DNA of 64,000 nucleotides from DATHXC01 sp035459965 (GTDB taxonomy: Bacteria > Pseudomonadota > Gammaproteobacteria > Burkholderiales > Methylophilaceae), in the NCBI GenBank assembly GCA_035459965.1, contig DATHXC010000004.1, positions 577,978 through 641,977 of the forward strand. The letters run 5' to 3'. Position 1 is the first letter of the stretch, and the number at the start of each line of letters is the position of its first letter. This document shows positions 8,119 through 17,672 of the stretch, piece by piece. The notes beneath the pieces are model-generated. The model did not search any database and had not been told where the DNA came from. It saw nothing but the letters and a program-made list of their open reading frames with translations. Both the position numbers and the translations under genes were made by a program.

Positions 8119-9696
8119 TTATTTTCTTTGCTTTCTTGAAAAAATCATCATTTTCTTCTTAGCCTTAAACCCTACAAACTGCTTGATTAATTCATGATTA
8201 GGCAGCGCTTCTATTAATTGTGTTTCCCGTTCGGGATGATCGTTATTCATATTGATTACTAAGTAATCGTATTGTTGAATCGAGCCATCGGAAATCGCTT
8301 TGCTTACAAAACTCCAATAGTTATAGCCTCTACCTAGGTATGGTGCCCCCGCGTAGTATCTTGCTCTAGGACTGACATAAAAAATATTATCGTTGTATGG
8401 GTTAAGTTGTTTTACAAACCTGACAGCATCCTGCTCATAATTATAGCCATGCTTTTTAGCGGCCAGATTACTCATCAAGCTCCCACTCATGACAATAATA
8501 ATCAGAAAAATAAGGCCCTTTTGTTTATAGTCTGGATTAGGATGGGTCCGAAAGCGCTTTAAGAGTGAGGCAAGGCTGAAGGCTGCTAAAATTAGTAACA
8601 TGAATGCCAAGGCAATCAGATATCGCCCAGATAAAACAAATGTACTTAATATGATGACATAGGCATTCAGAAGCGCCAGTAAAGCCACCCACAAAATCAA
8701 TTTGCGTACACCTTTGTCCAAGGTGGGCAATACTGTTTTGCGGGTGCCTGCAATTAAGCCAACGGTAAGCCAGCCAGCCGTAGACATTGACTTAACCAGC
8801 ACAATACCAATCAATGTCAAAACTAGACCGAATAGGCCATATTCGTCCAGAAAGTCTCCTAATATTTGCTGGCCGACCACTTGAGACTTTGTAGCCAAGT
8901 CATGGCTAATTTTTAACGAGGTGTAGTCAAAAAGATTAAAAATTTCCTGAATACGACCAAAATCAGAAAGCTTGATTGAGGGGATGAATATGGCAGTAGC
9001 AATCCCCAATAAGCCCAAAAGTATAGTAAGTAGATGGCATTTTAGGACGCGCCTTATTCTTACAGAGACTTCAATGGTGCTATCTGTCAATAATACAAAT
9101 GGTAAGCATGTCAGAAATATGACTGCTTCTATTCGAAATAGTACTGCAAAAGTTGCGAAAACTTGCCATTGCAGGCAGTCCTTTAATTTCCCATCACGAT
9201 AAAACTTGAAGAAAAATGCAATGCTAGTAAGGAAACAAGCCCAAAAACCCTGGTCACGCAGCAACATGGATAAAATGTCACCAGAAATATAGGGGGAGCT
9301 AAATAGCAATGCTGCGCCACAGGCTATGGTGGTTTTGTTGCCACCTGCTAGTCGGATCAACGTAATAAAGCTGAAAGTTGTCAGTGAAAAGAACAATACA
9401 TTCAGAAGCTGTGCTGCGTGTTGAAAACCGATTCCACTTATTTTCTGAATGATGGCGATGAGGGCTGGGAATAACGGCCAATTGTAAAGTGCAAAACCTT
9501 GCTTCCATTCGTTGAGCGAAAATAGCCTAGCTACCTCGAAGTATAGAACTGAATCGTCATTGATCCAGCCATGTTGAATATAAATCACTCGGCATGTGAT
9601 GAGTGCGGCAACTAGTGTTAATAGCCATTGCAGCTGACATTCATTTATTGCAGATATTCTTTTTACAACTTTGAGATCTGAAATTTTTTCGAGCAT
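8119..9696 (-). CDS. multi-span membrane glycosyltransferase, GT-C/ArnT-PMT-like
   Basis: This 525-aa integral membrane protein has about ten predicted hydrophobic spans and a hydrophilic C-terminal domain of about 110 residues. The first external loop contains WINDDSVLYFEVARLF, which places an Asp pair where GT-C enzymes using polyprenyl-phosphate sugars keep their catalytic Asp. FALYNWPLFPALIAI then matches the family 39-type second helix. Such enzymes transfer a lipid-linked sugar in the periplasm to LPS or protein. It is the last gene of a minus-strand run behind GT9 and waaF. The assignment to the superfamily is fair; the substrate is unknown. Confidence 0.65.
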   Translation of the reverse strand: MLEKISDLKVVKRISAINECQLQWLLTLVAALITCRVIYIQHGWINDDSVLYFEVARLFSLNEWKQGFALYNWPLFPALIAIIQKISGIGFQHAAQLLNVLFFSLTTFSFITLIRLAGGNKTTIACGAALLFSSPYISGDILSMLLRDQGFWACFLTSIAFFFKFYRDGKLKDCLQWQVFATFAVLFRIEAVIFLTCLPFVLLTDSTIEVSVRIRRVLKCHLLTILLGLLGIATAIFIPSIKLSDFGRIQEIFNLFDYTSLKISHDLATKSQVVGQQILGDFLDEYGLFGLVLTLIGIVLVKSMSTAGWLTVGLIAGTRKTVLPTLDKGVRKLILWVALLALLNAYVIILSTFVLSGRYLIALAFMLLILAAFSLASLLKRFRTHPNPDYKQKGLIFLIIIVMSGSLMSNLAAKKHGYNYEQDAVRFVKQLNPYNDNIFYVSPRARYYAGAPYLGRGYNYWSFVSKAISDGSIQQYDYLVINMNNDHPERETQLIEALPNHELIKQFVGFKAKKKMMIFSRKQRK

Positions 9697-9719
9697 GGTT
9701 TTTATGATTTTCTTTATTT

Positions 9720-10733
9720 TCAGGTATTCACTAACAAGTCTGACTTCTCTATAGAGTCTAAACGATTGTATACACCTAGCAAGATGTCAATTGCAGTCAA
9801 AACCTGCTGGTAATTTAGCTCTGCCAGGCTCTTTACTTCAATGGTCTGTCGAAAAGCGCTTGTTGGATAGGGGCCTGTGCGTATAGCATTAGTTGGCCCA
9901 AATAGTGCGACCAAGGGCGTGTTCATTGCACAAGCCGCATGCATTGTCCCTGTATCTGGAGATACATAAACAGCCAACTTTTCCATTACTGCAGCAAGCT
10001 CTAGTAGATTAGTCTTGCCTGTAAGGTCAATTGCATCTGGAATATGTTGTTTGAACTGATGTGCCAGAATCTGCTCGTTTTCTCCCCCAGTGAGTACGAT
10101 CTGAGATTGTGGGTACTTGAGCTTTAACCCATTGGCTAATTCGATAAACTGCTTGATTGGCCATAATTTTTCATGGTGCGGCCTATACCAAGGTAGCCAC
10201 ACATCTTTTTTATTAATGCCGTGGCAACCCAGATGCATCCCTATATATTTTATATTTTTATTGAGTAGATGCGAGGCAGAAGCTCGGTCATCTGCGCTCG
10301 GAAATAGCTGATAGTGCAAAGACTGCGTCGTTAAATTACTTTCAGAAAATCCTCGTTGGATGAAGTTTAACGCCTGTTGTGACTGTGCTTGTTCTTGATC
10401 TGCTTTTTCGATCAAAAATACAGGCTTTTTTAATTGATCTACTAACTCCAGTATCCTGTTGTCCCTATGTGCAGCAACCATGAAGTCATAGGGTTCAATA
10501 AAATCATCTGCCTGATTGATTTCACTATGCAGGTAAATGTGCTCACAATGCGGATTATTATAGTAAACGCTTGCACCTAAATTACTAAGGCTCAATACAT
10601 CTATTTGGAAATTGGGTTTTAATGACTTTAGCAATGCTAATGCTGGTGTGATCATTAGCGTGTCTCCCAAACGGGCGGGAGAAAGAAAGAGAACTTTTTT
10701 TCGTATCATTCTGGGATTTTGATTAACGATCAA
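9720..10733 (-). CDS. family 9 glycosyltransferase (heptosyltransferase-like)
   Basis: This 337-aa GT-B protein of the ADP-heptose:LPS heptosyltransferase family has VLFLSPARLGDTLMITPAL at the N-terminus, IGMHLGCHG in the middle, and the donor-binding VYVSPDTGTMHAACAMNTPLVALFGPT block near residue 260. Its ATG overlaps the waaF stop by 4 bp (ATGA), so the two are translationally coupled. A second ATG eight codons in (10709) is an alternative start. It is divergent enough that I do not call it WaaC or WaaQ; it probably adds another core sugar. Confidence 0.8.
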   Translation of the reverse strand: MIVNQNPRMIRKKVLFLSPARLGDTLMITPALALLKSLKPNFQIDVLSLSNLGASVYYNNPHCEHIYLHSEINQADDFIEPYDFMVAAHRDNRILELVDQLKKPVFLIEKADQEQAQSQQALNFIQRGFSESNLTTQSLHYQLFPSADDRASASHLLNKNIKYIGMHLGCHGINKKDVWLPWYRPHHEKLWPIKQFIELANGLKLKYPQSQIVLTGGENEQILAHQFKQHIPDAIDLTGKTNLLELAAVMEKLAVYVSPDTGTMHAACAMNTPLVALFGPTNAIRTGPYPTSAFRQTIEVKSLAELNYQQVLTAIDILLGVYNRLDSIEKSDLLVNT

Positions 10734-11746
10734 TCATTTGTAAAGGCATGTACTTGCTTGATTACTTGCCTGGCATCAATGTCTTTCAGGCACTTCAGGT
10801 GACCTAATGGACAGACCCGCTCAAAGCATGGGCTGCATTCCAGGTTCAGATAAAGTACGGTGGCCTTAGCGCTCATCGGCGGTGTATGATGCGGGTCTGA
10901 CGAGCCATAGATTGCCACTAGCGATTTCCCTAATGCGGCTGCAACGTGCATGAGGCCAGAGTCGTTGCTCACTACTGTTGTGGTGAGCGACATCAAGTCG
11001 ATAGCTTCGCCTAAGTTAGTTTTTCCACCAAAGTCTCGGCATCGGTGCATGCATAATCGATTAATTTCACTGGTGACTGGTACATCTTTATCTGACCCAC
11101 AAAGCCAGACTTCCCATCCTTCAGAGAGCGCTTCATTTGCTACTTCAGCATAGTATTCGGCAGGCCAGCGCTTAGCTTCACCATACTCGGCACCTGGACA
11201 AATCCCAAGTACTTTTATAGTAGGTACTGGCATACCAAGTTTTTGCAGGGCCTTTAAAGCATGCTGATTATCAGCGATGAGGCGCGGCTCATGGATTGTT
11301 TCTGGCAAGGTATTCTCAGGCAAGCCTAAGGCTACAAACCTGTCTACTGTGCGTGGTAGCTTGATTTTATCCAGTGTACGAATGTCATTCAACAAGCCAT
11401 AGCGAAATTCACCTACAAATCCTGTACGCAAAGGTATGCCTGCGGCAAAGGGCAGAATAGCTGATTTGAGGGAATTGGTGAGGATGATGCTTTGTGTATA
11501 GCCTTTATTTCTCAGACTTTTACCAAAACGGATGCGCTCCAATAATGCCAGCTGGCCATGCCTGAAGGGCAGGGCAATCGCCTCATTGACTTCGGGCATG
11601 CGCTCCAGTAATGGCAAAGTCCAGGCAGGTGCTGCCACATCAATCAAGCATTCTGGATGCTGGAGTTTGAGTGTCTTGAACAGGCTTTGTGCCAGTACCA
11701 TGTCGCCTACCCATGCCGGACCTAAAACTAAAATTCTTGCAGGCAT
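10730..11746 (-). CDS. waaF: ADP-heptose:LPS heptosyltransferase II
   Basis: A GT9 enzyme that adds the second heptose to the Kdo-heptose inner core at the cytoplasmic membrane. It starts RILVLGPAWVGDMVLAQSL, almost the canonical WaaF N-terminus, has FVGEFRYGLLND near residue 105, LGICPGAEYGEAKRWP near 180, and VVSNDSGLMHVAAALGK near 270. CSPCFERVCPLGHLKCL near the end is typical of WaaF. The frame also has an ATG at 11776, but homology begins right after the ATG at 11746 (MPARILVLG), so I use that; neither has a strong Shine-Dalgarno. It follows hldE closely and overlaps the next GT9 by 4 bp. Confidence 0.9.
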   Translation of the reverse strand: MPARILVLGPAWVGDMVLAQSLFKTLKLQHPECLIDVAAPAWTLPLLERMPEVNEAIALPFRHGQLALLERIRFGKSLRNKGYTQSIILTNSLKSAILPFAAGIPLRTGFVGEFRYGLLNDIRTLDKIKLPRTVDRFVALGLPENTLPETIHEPRLIADNQHALKALQKLGMPVPTIKVLGICPGAEYGEAKRWPAEYYAEVANEALSEGWEVWLCGSDKDVPVTSEINRLCMHRCRDFGGKTNLGEAIDLMSLTTTVVSNDSGLMHVAAALGKSLVAIYGSSDPHHTPPMSAKATVLYLNLECSPCFERVCPLGHLKCLKDIDARQVIKQVHAFTND

Positions 11747-11790
11747 AATGTTTGGACTAAGGGATTGTTCCGGCATGAGGCAGGATCAGG

Positions 11791-13257
11791 TCAGGAAGCG
11801 AGTTTTTTGATAATTTTGCTGGTGCTCCGGCCCGGCACAATATCAATCAAAGCTACTTGTCCGCCCCATGACTTGACTTCAGCACCACCGACAACTTGGG
11901 CTTCACTGTAATCACTGCCTTTTACGATGACATCAGGCCGTATAGCCTCAATCAGACTCAAAGGCGTATCTTCGTCGAACAGGACGACTGCATCGATAGA
12001 CTCTAGGGCAGCGAGTACGCGTGCTCTGTCCTGCTCGTGGATAACCGGCCGGGTGGGGCCTTTGAGTGCGCTCACTGAGCGATCGGTATTAAGCCCAAGT
12101 ACCAGTCGATCGCCTTTTTTGCGTGCAGCCTCCAAGTAGGTGACATGGCCTGCATGTAGTAAGTCGAAACAGCCATTGGTGAATACGATTTTTTGCCCGT
12201 TGCTACGCCAGGCAGTAACACGATCAACCAGATTAGTCAGGTTGCATACTTTGTCTGACTGCATGGCGGAATTCTGTGAAACCAGTTCGCCAATCAGGTC
12301 CTGCCGGGTAATCGGTACAGTACCAACTTTGCCGACCACAATGCCTGCTGCAATATTGGCAAGCTGTAATGACTCCTGATAAGTCAGGCCATGTACCATG
12401 CCGGCTGCGAGGGTGGCAATCACGGTATCGCCAGCCCCAGATACATCAAATACCTGTTTGGCTGTGGCTGGTAGATGCAAGGTGGCATTTTCGTCGGTGA
12501 CGGTAATGCCTTCTTCACCGCGAGTAACAGCAAGGAATTGCAGGCCTAGGGTTTTTCTTAGGACATTCACTGCGCTTAGCAATGCAGCGTTGTTATCTAT
12601 ATTTACGCTACAGGCTTCAGCCGCCTCGCTCTTGTTAGGCGTGAGCGCTGTAGCCCCTTTGTACTTGCTGTAGTCGCGACCTTTGGGATCAACTAGCACA
12701 GGAATGTTTAATTGTTGGGCTTTTACGATGATTGCTGTACATAGGTCTGCGCTAAGCACACCTTTTGCATAGTCAGACAGAATGACAATCGATGGTTTGT
12801 CCGATAGTTGCTTGATAACCAAGGCTTGCAGCTGGGCGTTTTCTTCTGTGCTGAAAGCTTGCTGGCTCTCCTGATCCAATCGCATCATTTGCTGGTGGCC
12901 ACTGAGTATCCTGGTTTTGGTGACAGTGGGGCGCTCAGTAGACTTCAGCACGCCTTCGGTATTAATACCAGCATCGTTAATCATTTGCAGCAGCAAGCTG
13001 GCATCAGCGTCATCGCCCACACAGCCTGCAATTCTGGTTTTCAGTCCTAGTAATGCCAGGTTTACGGCCACGTTTGCTGCACCCCCTGCGCGGTCATTCT
13101 GCTGCTTTAAGAGGACAACAGGTACGGGGGCTTCGGGGGATATGCGCTGAACTTGTCCGATTAAATAGCGATCCAGCATCAGGTCGCCTATGACAAGTGC
13201 CCAGGCATCGGTCAGCCCGAATTTGTTGCGAACGGCATCAAGCAGTAACGATTGCAT
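11791..13257 (-). CDS. hldE: bifunctional D-beta-D-heptose 7-phosphate kinase / 1-phosphate adenylyltransferase
   Basis: This 488-aa two-domain enzyme makes ADP-D-glycero-D-manno-heptose for LPS core. The N-terminal ribokinase (PfkB) domain shows GGAANVAVNLALLG near residue 55 and the catalytic-base motif GAGDTVIATLAAG near 270. The C-terminal cytidylyltransferase-like domain starts with FTNGCFDLLHAGHVTYLEAAR near 360 (HxGH nucleotide site) and ends GRSTSKIIKK. The length matches full HldE. The neighbours waaF and hldD complete the heptose branch; gmhA and gmhB are not in the window. Confidence 0.96.
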   Translation of the reverse strand: MQSLLLDAVRNKFGLTDAWALVIGDLMLDRYLIGQVQRISPEAPVPVVLLKQQNDRAGGAANVAVNLALLGLKTRIAGCVGDDADASLLLQMINDAGINTEGVLKSTERPTVTKTRILSGHQQMMRLDQESQQAFSTEENAQLQALVIKQLSDKPSIVILSDYAKGVLSADLCTAIIVKAQQLNIPVLVDPKGRDYSKYKGATALTPNKSEAAEACSVNIDNNAALLSAVNVLRKTLGLQFLAVTRGEEGITVTDENATLHLPATAKQVFDVSGAGDTVIATLAAGMVHGLTYQESLQLANIAAGIVVGKVGTVPITRQDLIGELVSQNSAMQSDKVCNLTNLVDRVTAWRSNGQKIVFTNGCFDLLHAGHVTYLEAARKKGDRLVLGLNTDRSVSALKGPTRPVIHEQDRARVLAALESIDAVVLFDEDTPLSLIEAIRPDVIVKGSDYSEAQVVGGAEVKSWGGQVALIDIVPGRSTSKIIKKLAS

Positions 13258-13330
13258 TTTCTAATGGGTCTCCAGGCTAGTCGCCGTGTGCAGGCATCTG
13301 TGTGGTGCAATGCTCTTCAAGTGGTAGCCA

Positions 13331-14326
13331 TTAACAATAGGGGTCTGGCTGTGTGAGATAGTTTTGTACGTAATCACGTACGCCTTCCTCAAGTGTGTAG
13401 AACGGCACTGTGTAGCCTGTAGCGCGTATCTTGGACATATTGGCTTCGGTAAAGTATTGATATTTACCATGAAGATCCTGCGGCATATCGATATAGGTGA
13501 TCAAGGGTTTCTCACCCTGACTGGTCATGACTGCTGTAGCCAGATCCTTAAAGCTACGGGCTTTTCCCGTGCCAATATTATATATGCCGGAGTATTCAGG
13601 ATGCTGCATAAAGTGCGCAACGATAGCCGCTGTATCTTTAACGTACACAAAGTCGCGCAGTTGCATGCCATCCTCGTAGCCGTCTTTATGGCTTTTGAAC
13701 AGTTTGACAGTGCCCAGCTCGCGAAACTGGGTATAGCTGTGCAGAGCCACGCTTGCCATGCGTTCTTTATGGTATTCGTTCGGGCCGTACACGTTAAAGA
13801 ACTTGAAACCACACCATTGAGGAGGGGTTGGCAGGTTTTGCTTCACTTGGCGCAACGCCCATTGGTCAAAGAAATGTTTGGAATAGCCGTAGCCATTGAG
13901 TGGCCGCAATGTGTCTATCGCATGTTCATCATCATCGTATCCTTCTTCACCAGCACCATAAGTAGCTGCTGAACTGGCATACAGGAACGGGACTTGATGC
14001 TTGGCGCACCATGACCACAGGTGCTGGCTGTAACGGATATTTTCCTGGACCAACTTGTTGAAGTCGCGCTCAGTGGTGGCACTGATGGCACCCATATGAA
14101 TAATGGCATCGATCTTATTGTCACTACTGGCTTTGAAATTGTCCAGCCAGGGTAGCAATTCGTCTTTATCAAGATAGTTGGCATAACGGCGCTTGACCAG
14201 GTTTTGCCATTGCTCTTGGTGAATGAGCCGATCAACAATCACAATGTCATCTCGGCCCAGCGCGATATTCAAGTGCCAGGCAATTACGCTACCTATCATA
14301 CCGGCGCCGCCAGTGATGACTATCAT
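13331..14326 (-). CDS. hldD: ADP-L-glycero-D-manno-heptose 6-epimerase
   Basis: This 331-aa short-chain-dehydrogenase-type epimerase acts on the last step of ADP-heptose synthesis. MIVITGGAGMIGS is the NAD(P)-binding glycine motif. YASSAATYGAGEEGYDDD gives the Ser/Thr region and YGYSKHFFDQW the Tyr-x-x-x-Lys pair near residue 140. FKFFNVYGPNEYHKERMASV is diagnostic of HldD. It lies 73 bp upstream of hldE on the same strand. Confidence 0.95.
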   Translation of the reverse strand: MIVITGGAGMIGSVIAWHLNIALGRDDIVIVDRLIHQEQWQNLVKRRYANYLDKDELLPWLDNFKASSDNKIDAIIHMGAISATTERDFNKLVQENIRYSQHLWSWCAKHQVPFLYASSAATYGAGEEGYDDDEHAIDTLRPLNGYGYSKHFFDQWALRQVKQNLPTPPQWCGFKFFNVYGPNEYHKERMASVALHSYTQFRELGTVKLFKSHKDGYEDGMQLRDFVYVKDTAAIVAHFMQHPEYSGIYNIGTGKARSFKDLATAVMTSQGEKPLITYIDMPQDLHGKYQYFTEANMSKIRATGYTVPFYTLEEGVRDYVQNYLTQPDPYC

Positions 14327-14433
14327 GTCAGGGTTTCCAATACGTGGGATTTGAGAATGTGCTGCATGCAGGATTATAACAAAGCTTGCGCATATTTTCT
14401 GAAGCGCTGTTTTCTGAGGAAGGCACTATCATT

Positions 14434-14464
14434 AAAGCTGGGGTAATTATAAAGCTAGGGTAAT
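14434..14464. repeat. short direct repeat between hldD and hemH
   Basis: Two 14-mers, AAAGCTGGGGTAAT and AAAGCTAGGGTAAT, follow each other with a 17-bp period. No function is evident. Confidence 0.4.
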
Positions 14465-14472
14465 GAAGCAGA

Positions 14473-15570
14473 TTAAGCGTGCTGGCTTAAGGCATTTGCG
14501 CGCAGGGCTGTCATTTCCGCCTCTTTTCTCGCTGCCGTTGTATCCCATTCGGCGCTGACCCAGCCATGCAGATTTTCCATGGCAATGTCACACATGGCAT
14601 GTATCCACGGCTCACGTTCGTTTAGTGCAGGGATATAGTAGTAATCACCGCCGCCATTGTGCTGAAAGATTTCTTTACCTTCCATGGCGATTTCTTCCAG
14701 AGTTTCCAGGCAGTCACAGGAAAAACCGGGGCAGATCACATCAATGCGCTTGAGTTTCTGCTTGCCCAAGGCTTCAAGAGTGCTGGCAAGATAAGGTTTT
14801 AGCCACTCAGCTTTGCCAAAGCGTGACTGGAAGCACACCATGTATTGATCTTTTGAAAGTTGCAGCGCCTCTGCCAATAGCCGACCGGTTTTATGGCATT
14901 CGCAATGGTACGGGTCACCTTTGTCCAGGGTGTAGCGAGGTACGCCATGAAAACTCATTACCAGCTTTTCAGGTTCGCCATTCAGTCGCCAATGCTCACG
15001 CACGCTATCAGCCAATGCAGATATATAAGCTGGGTGATCATGGTAATGACGAATGGTCCGTATTGCCGGCACATTACGGGTTTTAAGCAGCACACGCCAT
15101 ACCGCATCCAGTGCCGATGCTGTGCTGCTGGCAGCATATTGTGGATAAAGCGGTAGCACCAATATGCGGTTGCATTGCTGTGCAGTCAGCTTGTCGATGG
15201 CTGACTTCATGGATGGATTGCCGTAGCTCATCCCAAGCTCGACCACAAAAGGGGAAGCAATGCGTTGGCTCAGGTAACCCTGTAAAAGTTTTGCCTGCTT
15301 TGTGGCATGTACCAGTAATGGCGAGCCTTCCTTGGTCCAAACCTGTGCGTATTTAGCGGCCGATTTTTTGGGGCGGATGAGCAGGATGACGCCATTTAAG
15401 ATCAGCCACCATAAGGCACGCGGAATCTCGACTACCCGTCGATCGCTCAAGAACTGCTTGAGATAGGGCTTGAGTGCTTTTGCAGTGGGGGCTTCAGGGG
15501 TGCCCAGGTTGGCGAGAAGAATGCCGACTTTTGGTTGATATTGATGGTCGAACGAGACATTTTTTTGCAT
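14473..15570 (-). CDS. hemH: ferrochelatase
   Basis: This 365-aa enzyme inserts Fe2+ into protoporphyrin IX, the last step of haem synthesis. The start GILLANLGTPEAPT is typical. The catalytic His is in VMSFHGVPRYTLDKGDPYHCE near residue 210, and the C-terminal acidic metal-path segment is CPGFSCDCLETLEEIAMEGKE near 280. Length is standard for the Proteobacteria. It follows the PilZ gene and hrcA on the minus strand, a hemH-hrcA neighbourhood common in Betaproteobacteria. Confidence 0.95.
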   Translation of the reverse strand: MQKNVSFDHQYQPKVGILLANLGTPEAPTAKALKPYLKQFLSDRRVVEIPRALWWLILNGVILLIRPKKSAAKYAQVWTKEGSPLLVHATKQAKLLQGYLSQRIASPFVVELGMSYGNPSMKSAIDKLTAQQCNRILVLPLYPQYAASSTASALDAVWRVLLKTRNVPAIRTIRHYHDHPAYISALADSVREHWRLNGEPEKLVMSFHGVPRYTLDKGDPYHCECHKTGRLLAEALQLSKDQYMVCFQSRFGKAEWLKPYLASTLEALGKQKLKRIDVICPGFSCDCLETLEEIAMEGKEIFQHNGGGDYYYIPALNEREPWIHAMCDIAMENLHGWVSAEWDTTAARKEAEMTALRANALSQHA

Positions 15571-15591
15571 GCAGTATTATCTACGTAAACA

Positions 15592-16542
15592 CTAGAGTTC
15601 GTCGAGCTTCTCGCCTGTCAGTGCCTGGAATATATAGCTTTGCAAAACTATTTTGTCTTGAAAGCGGATTTCTTTGAACTGGATACCCTGTTTGTAAAGC
15701 ATGCGGCCATCGGCCTGCTTGGTTTCTACAATACTGCGCAATATGGCAGGAATCACAAATAGCGCCTCGCCACCTTCCATATTGATCTTGAACGAACACT
15801 CAAGAGACTCGCCAACTTTACCCGCGGTTTTGTAGGCTTCTATCATGGCGCCGCCAAGACTCATATCGATGATACGCCCGGCAGACTTGCCAGTTTCGCC
15901 AGAGGGTTGATCGAGGCTGGTCATGGAAATGATGATGTTGACATTAACACGCTGGTTCTTGCGCAAGCGGTTGGAATACACTTCGCGCGGGAACTTGAGA
16001 TGCATATGCGGATAAGGCCGGTTCAATACGGCATCCACCATGGTGTTGAACCTGAATACATGCTTGCCACTGAACATCCTGACTGAATAGCCTGTATTTT
16101 CCTTAATAAAGGCAACCTTATCATCTATTGTGGGCAGGGTGCAGATCAGGCTTTTTTTGTCGATTCCGCCAATGAACTTCACAAAATATTTGGTGGAACC
16201 CGTTTCATCGGAGGTTGGTGAGATTTGTAAGGTCTCACCTAGTTTCAGGCTTTTGAAAGGCAACTCCGTGACAATTTCACCTTCGGGCTGGCTGTCTTCT
16301 TTCTTGATGGCATCCGAGACAAAGCTTTTTTTCCCGCCAGGTTTCAGGTGTAGCATTTCACTGGTTTTTTGATCTACATACAGGCCACGCTCATACAACT
16401 TCTCGAGCTGGCCCTCAGACTCAATCACAACGCCTGCCTGCATCAATAGCTGGCCGCCGGAATCAAAAACCGGATACCCGATAGGGATGCCGATCTTAAT
16501 GATGTCTTTAGGAAGTCTTTTGACTTGTTCTGTGGTGGACAT
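15592..16542 (-). CDS. PilZ-domain c-di-GMP-binding protein (YcgR-like architecture)
   Basis: This 316-aa protein has an N-terminal half with no motif I recognise (residues 1-180) and a C-terminal PilZ domain. The c-di-GMP signature is present: NRLRKNQRVNV (RxxxR) near residue 190 followed by the DMSLGGAMI (D/NxSxxG) strand near 225. This is the layout of flagellar-brake/YcgR-type proteins, which slow motility or alter surface functions when c-di-GMP rises. It sits 21 bp after hrcA and 21 bp before hemH, so it is probably co-transcribed. A candidate c-di-GMP riboswitch lies 6 kb away. Confidence 0.8.
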   Translation of the reverse strand: MSTTEQVKRLPKDIIKIGIPIGYPVFDSGGQLLMQAGVVIESEGQLEKLYERGLYVDQKTSEMLHLKPGGKKSFVSDAIKKEDSQPEGEIVTELPFKSLKLGETLQISPTSDETGSTKYFVKFIGGIDKKSLICTLPTIDDKVAFIKENTGYSVRMFSGKHVFRFNTMVDAVLNRPYPHMHLKFPREVYSNRLRKNQRVNVNIIISMTSLDQPSGETGKSAGRIIDMSLGGAMIEAYKTAGKVGESLECSFKINMEGGEALFVIPAILRSIVETKQADGRMLYKQGIQFKEIRFQDKIVLQSYIFQALTGEKLDEL

Positions 16543-16562
16543 GGTGGTTTTCGGGTAAGTGC

Positions 16563-17582
16563 TTATCTTGTTGAAAGTGCACTTGAGAGTAGTTTTGCGG
16601 TAACGTCTACAATCGGGATTACCCGTTCATAGGCCATCCTGGTCGGGCCTATCACGCCTAATGTGCCCATTACCTGGCCATTAGCTTCGTAAGGGGCGGT
16701 GACCATGCTGCACTCATCCAGCGGCAGGTAACCTGATTCCCCGCCTATGAATATCTGTATGCCTTCTGCACGTTGGCTGTTATCCAGTAATTGCATCAAT
16801 GATGTCCTGCGTTCAAATATCTCGAATAGTTTGCGTAAAGACGTGACATTGGTGGACAGGTCGTCCAGTTGTAGCAAGTTATGCTCGCCGGAGATCACCA
16901 CGTTGTCTTTGTCGTCATCCATTGCCTTGCTGCTGGCGTTCATGGCCGCCGTCATCAAATGGATCATGTCTGATTGCATCTGCTTCAGTTCCTCATGCAG
17001 TAATCGTTGCACCTGCTCAAAAGTTTTTCCTGAGTAATTCTGGTTGAAAAAGTTGCTTGCCTGGCTTAGCTCGCTATCCGTATAGGGTTTATCGGCAGAA
17101 ATAATCCGATTCTGAACATTGCCGTCCGTAGTCACAATAATCACCAGGACTCGTTTCTCTGATAACGGCAGGAACTCAAGATGCTTGAATGCGATACTTT
17201 TACGCTTCGGGATCATCACCAAGCCGGCAAATCTGGTCAGGCTTGATAAAACATCGGCCGCCGAGGAAATCAGCTCTTGAGGATCGGGAGAAGACAACAC
17301 ATGCTCTACACGCTGGATATCCCTGCTATGCAAAGGTTGTATGGTGAGCAGGGTATCCACAAAAAAGCGATAGCCACGCTGCGTCGGAATGCGTCCGGCA
17401 GAAGTATGGGGGCTGCTGATAAAGCCTAACTCTTCAAGGTCTGACATCACATTGCGGATGGTGGCCGGGCTTAAATCCAGCCCGGAGCACTTGGAAAGGG
17501 TACGCGAACCGACAGGCTGGCCATCGGTAATGTAATGCTCAACCAGGGTTTTTAGCAGGATTTGTGCGCGTTTATCTAACAT
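16563..17582 (-). CDS. hrcA: heat-inducible transcription repressor HrcA
   Basis: HrcA represses chaperone operons by binding CIRCE operators. From the ATG at 17582 the protein is 339 aa, the normal length, and begins MLDKRAQILLKTLVEHYI with a winged helix (GSRTLSKCSGLDLSPATIRN, SSPHTSAGRIPTQRGYRFFVD). The C-terminus has the GAF-like domain ending GPTRMAYERVIPIVD. The frame extends to 17666, but the extra residues would be encoded by the inverted repeat at 17601-17650 and match no HrcA, so I reject that start. No CIRCE (TTAGCACTC-N9-GAGTGCTAA) is visible upstream, and no dnaK-grpE genes are in the window. Confidence 0.93.
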   Translation of the reverse strand: MLDKRAQILLKTLVEHYITDGQPVGSRTLSKCSGLDLSPATIRNVMSDLEELGFISSPHTSAGRIPTQRGYRFFVDTLLTIQPLHSRDIQRVEHVLSSPDPQELISSAADVLSSLTRFAGLVMIPKRKSIAFKHLEFLPLSEKRVLVIIVTTDGNVQNRIISADKPYTDSELSQASNFFNQNYSGKTFEQVQRLLHEELKQMQSDMIHLMTAAMNASSKAMDDDKDNVVISGEHNLLQLDDLSTNVTSLRKLFEIFERRTSLMQLLDNSQRAEGIQIFIGGESGYLPLDECSMVTAPYEANGQVMGTLGVIGPTRMAYERVIPIVDVTAKLLSSALSTR

Positions 17583-17600
17583 GCCGATAGTGTAATGCTT

Positions 17601-17650
17601 TGTGCCTGATAATTTTGTATGAAATACATCAGTAAAAATTATCAGGCACA
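17601..17650. repeat. perfect 16-bp inverted repeat upstream of hrcA
   Basis: The arms TGTGCCTGATAATTTT and AAAATTATCAGGCACA are separated by 18 bp. They lie between the sulfatase stop (17673) and the hrcA start (17582). No T run follows on the minus strand, so it is not a classical terminator; it could be an operator or leader structure. Confidence 0.7.
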
Positions 17651-17672
17651 AGTGCTTACAGCGCAATAAGTA

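Noticed and set aside
13364..13972. 202-codon plus-strand frame
   Set aside because: It is antisense to hldD, whose catalytic motifs are all intact; no independent evidence for a gene.
17583..17666. 28-residue N-terminal extension of HrcA
   Set aside because: The codons come from the inverted repeat, the residues match no HrcA, and MLDKRAQ at 17582 is the family start.
17583..17672. CIRCE operator before hrcA
   Set aside because: TTAGCACTC and GAGTGCTAA arms are absent; the repeat there has a different sequence and spacing.
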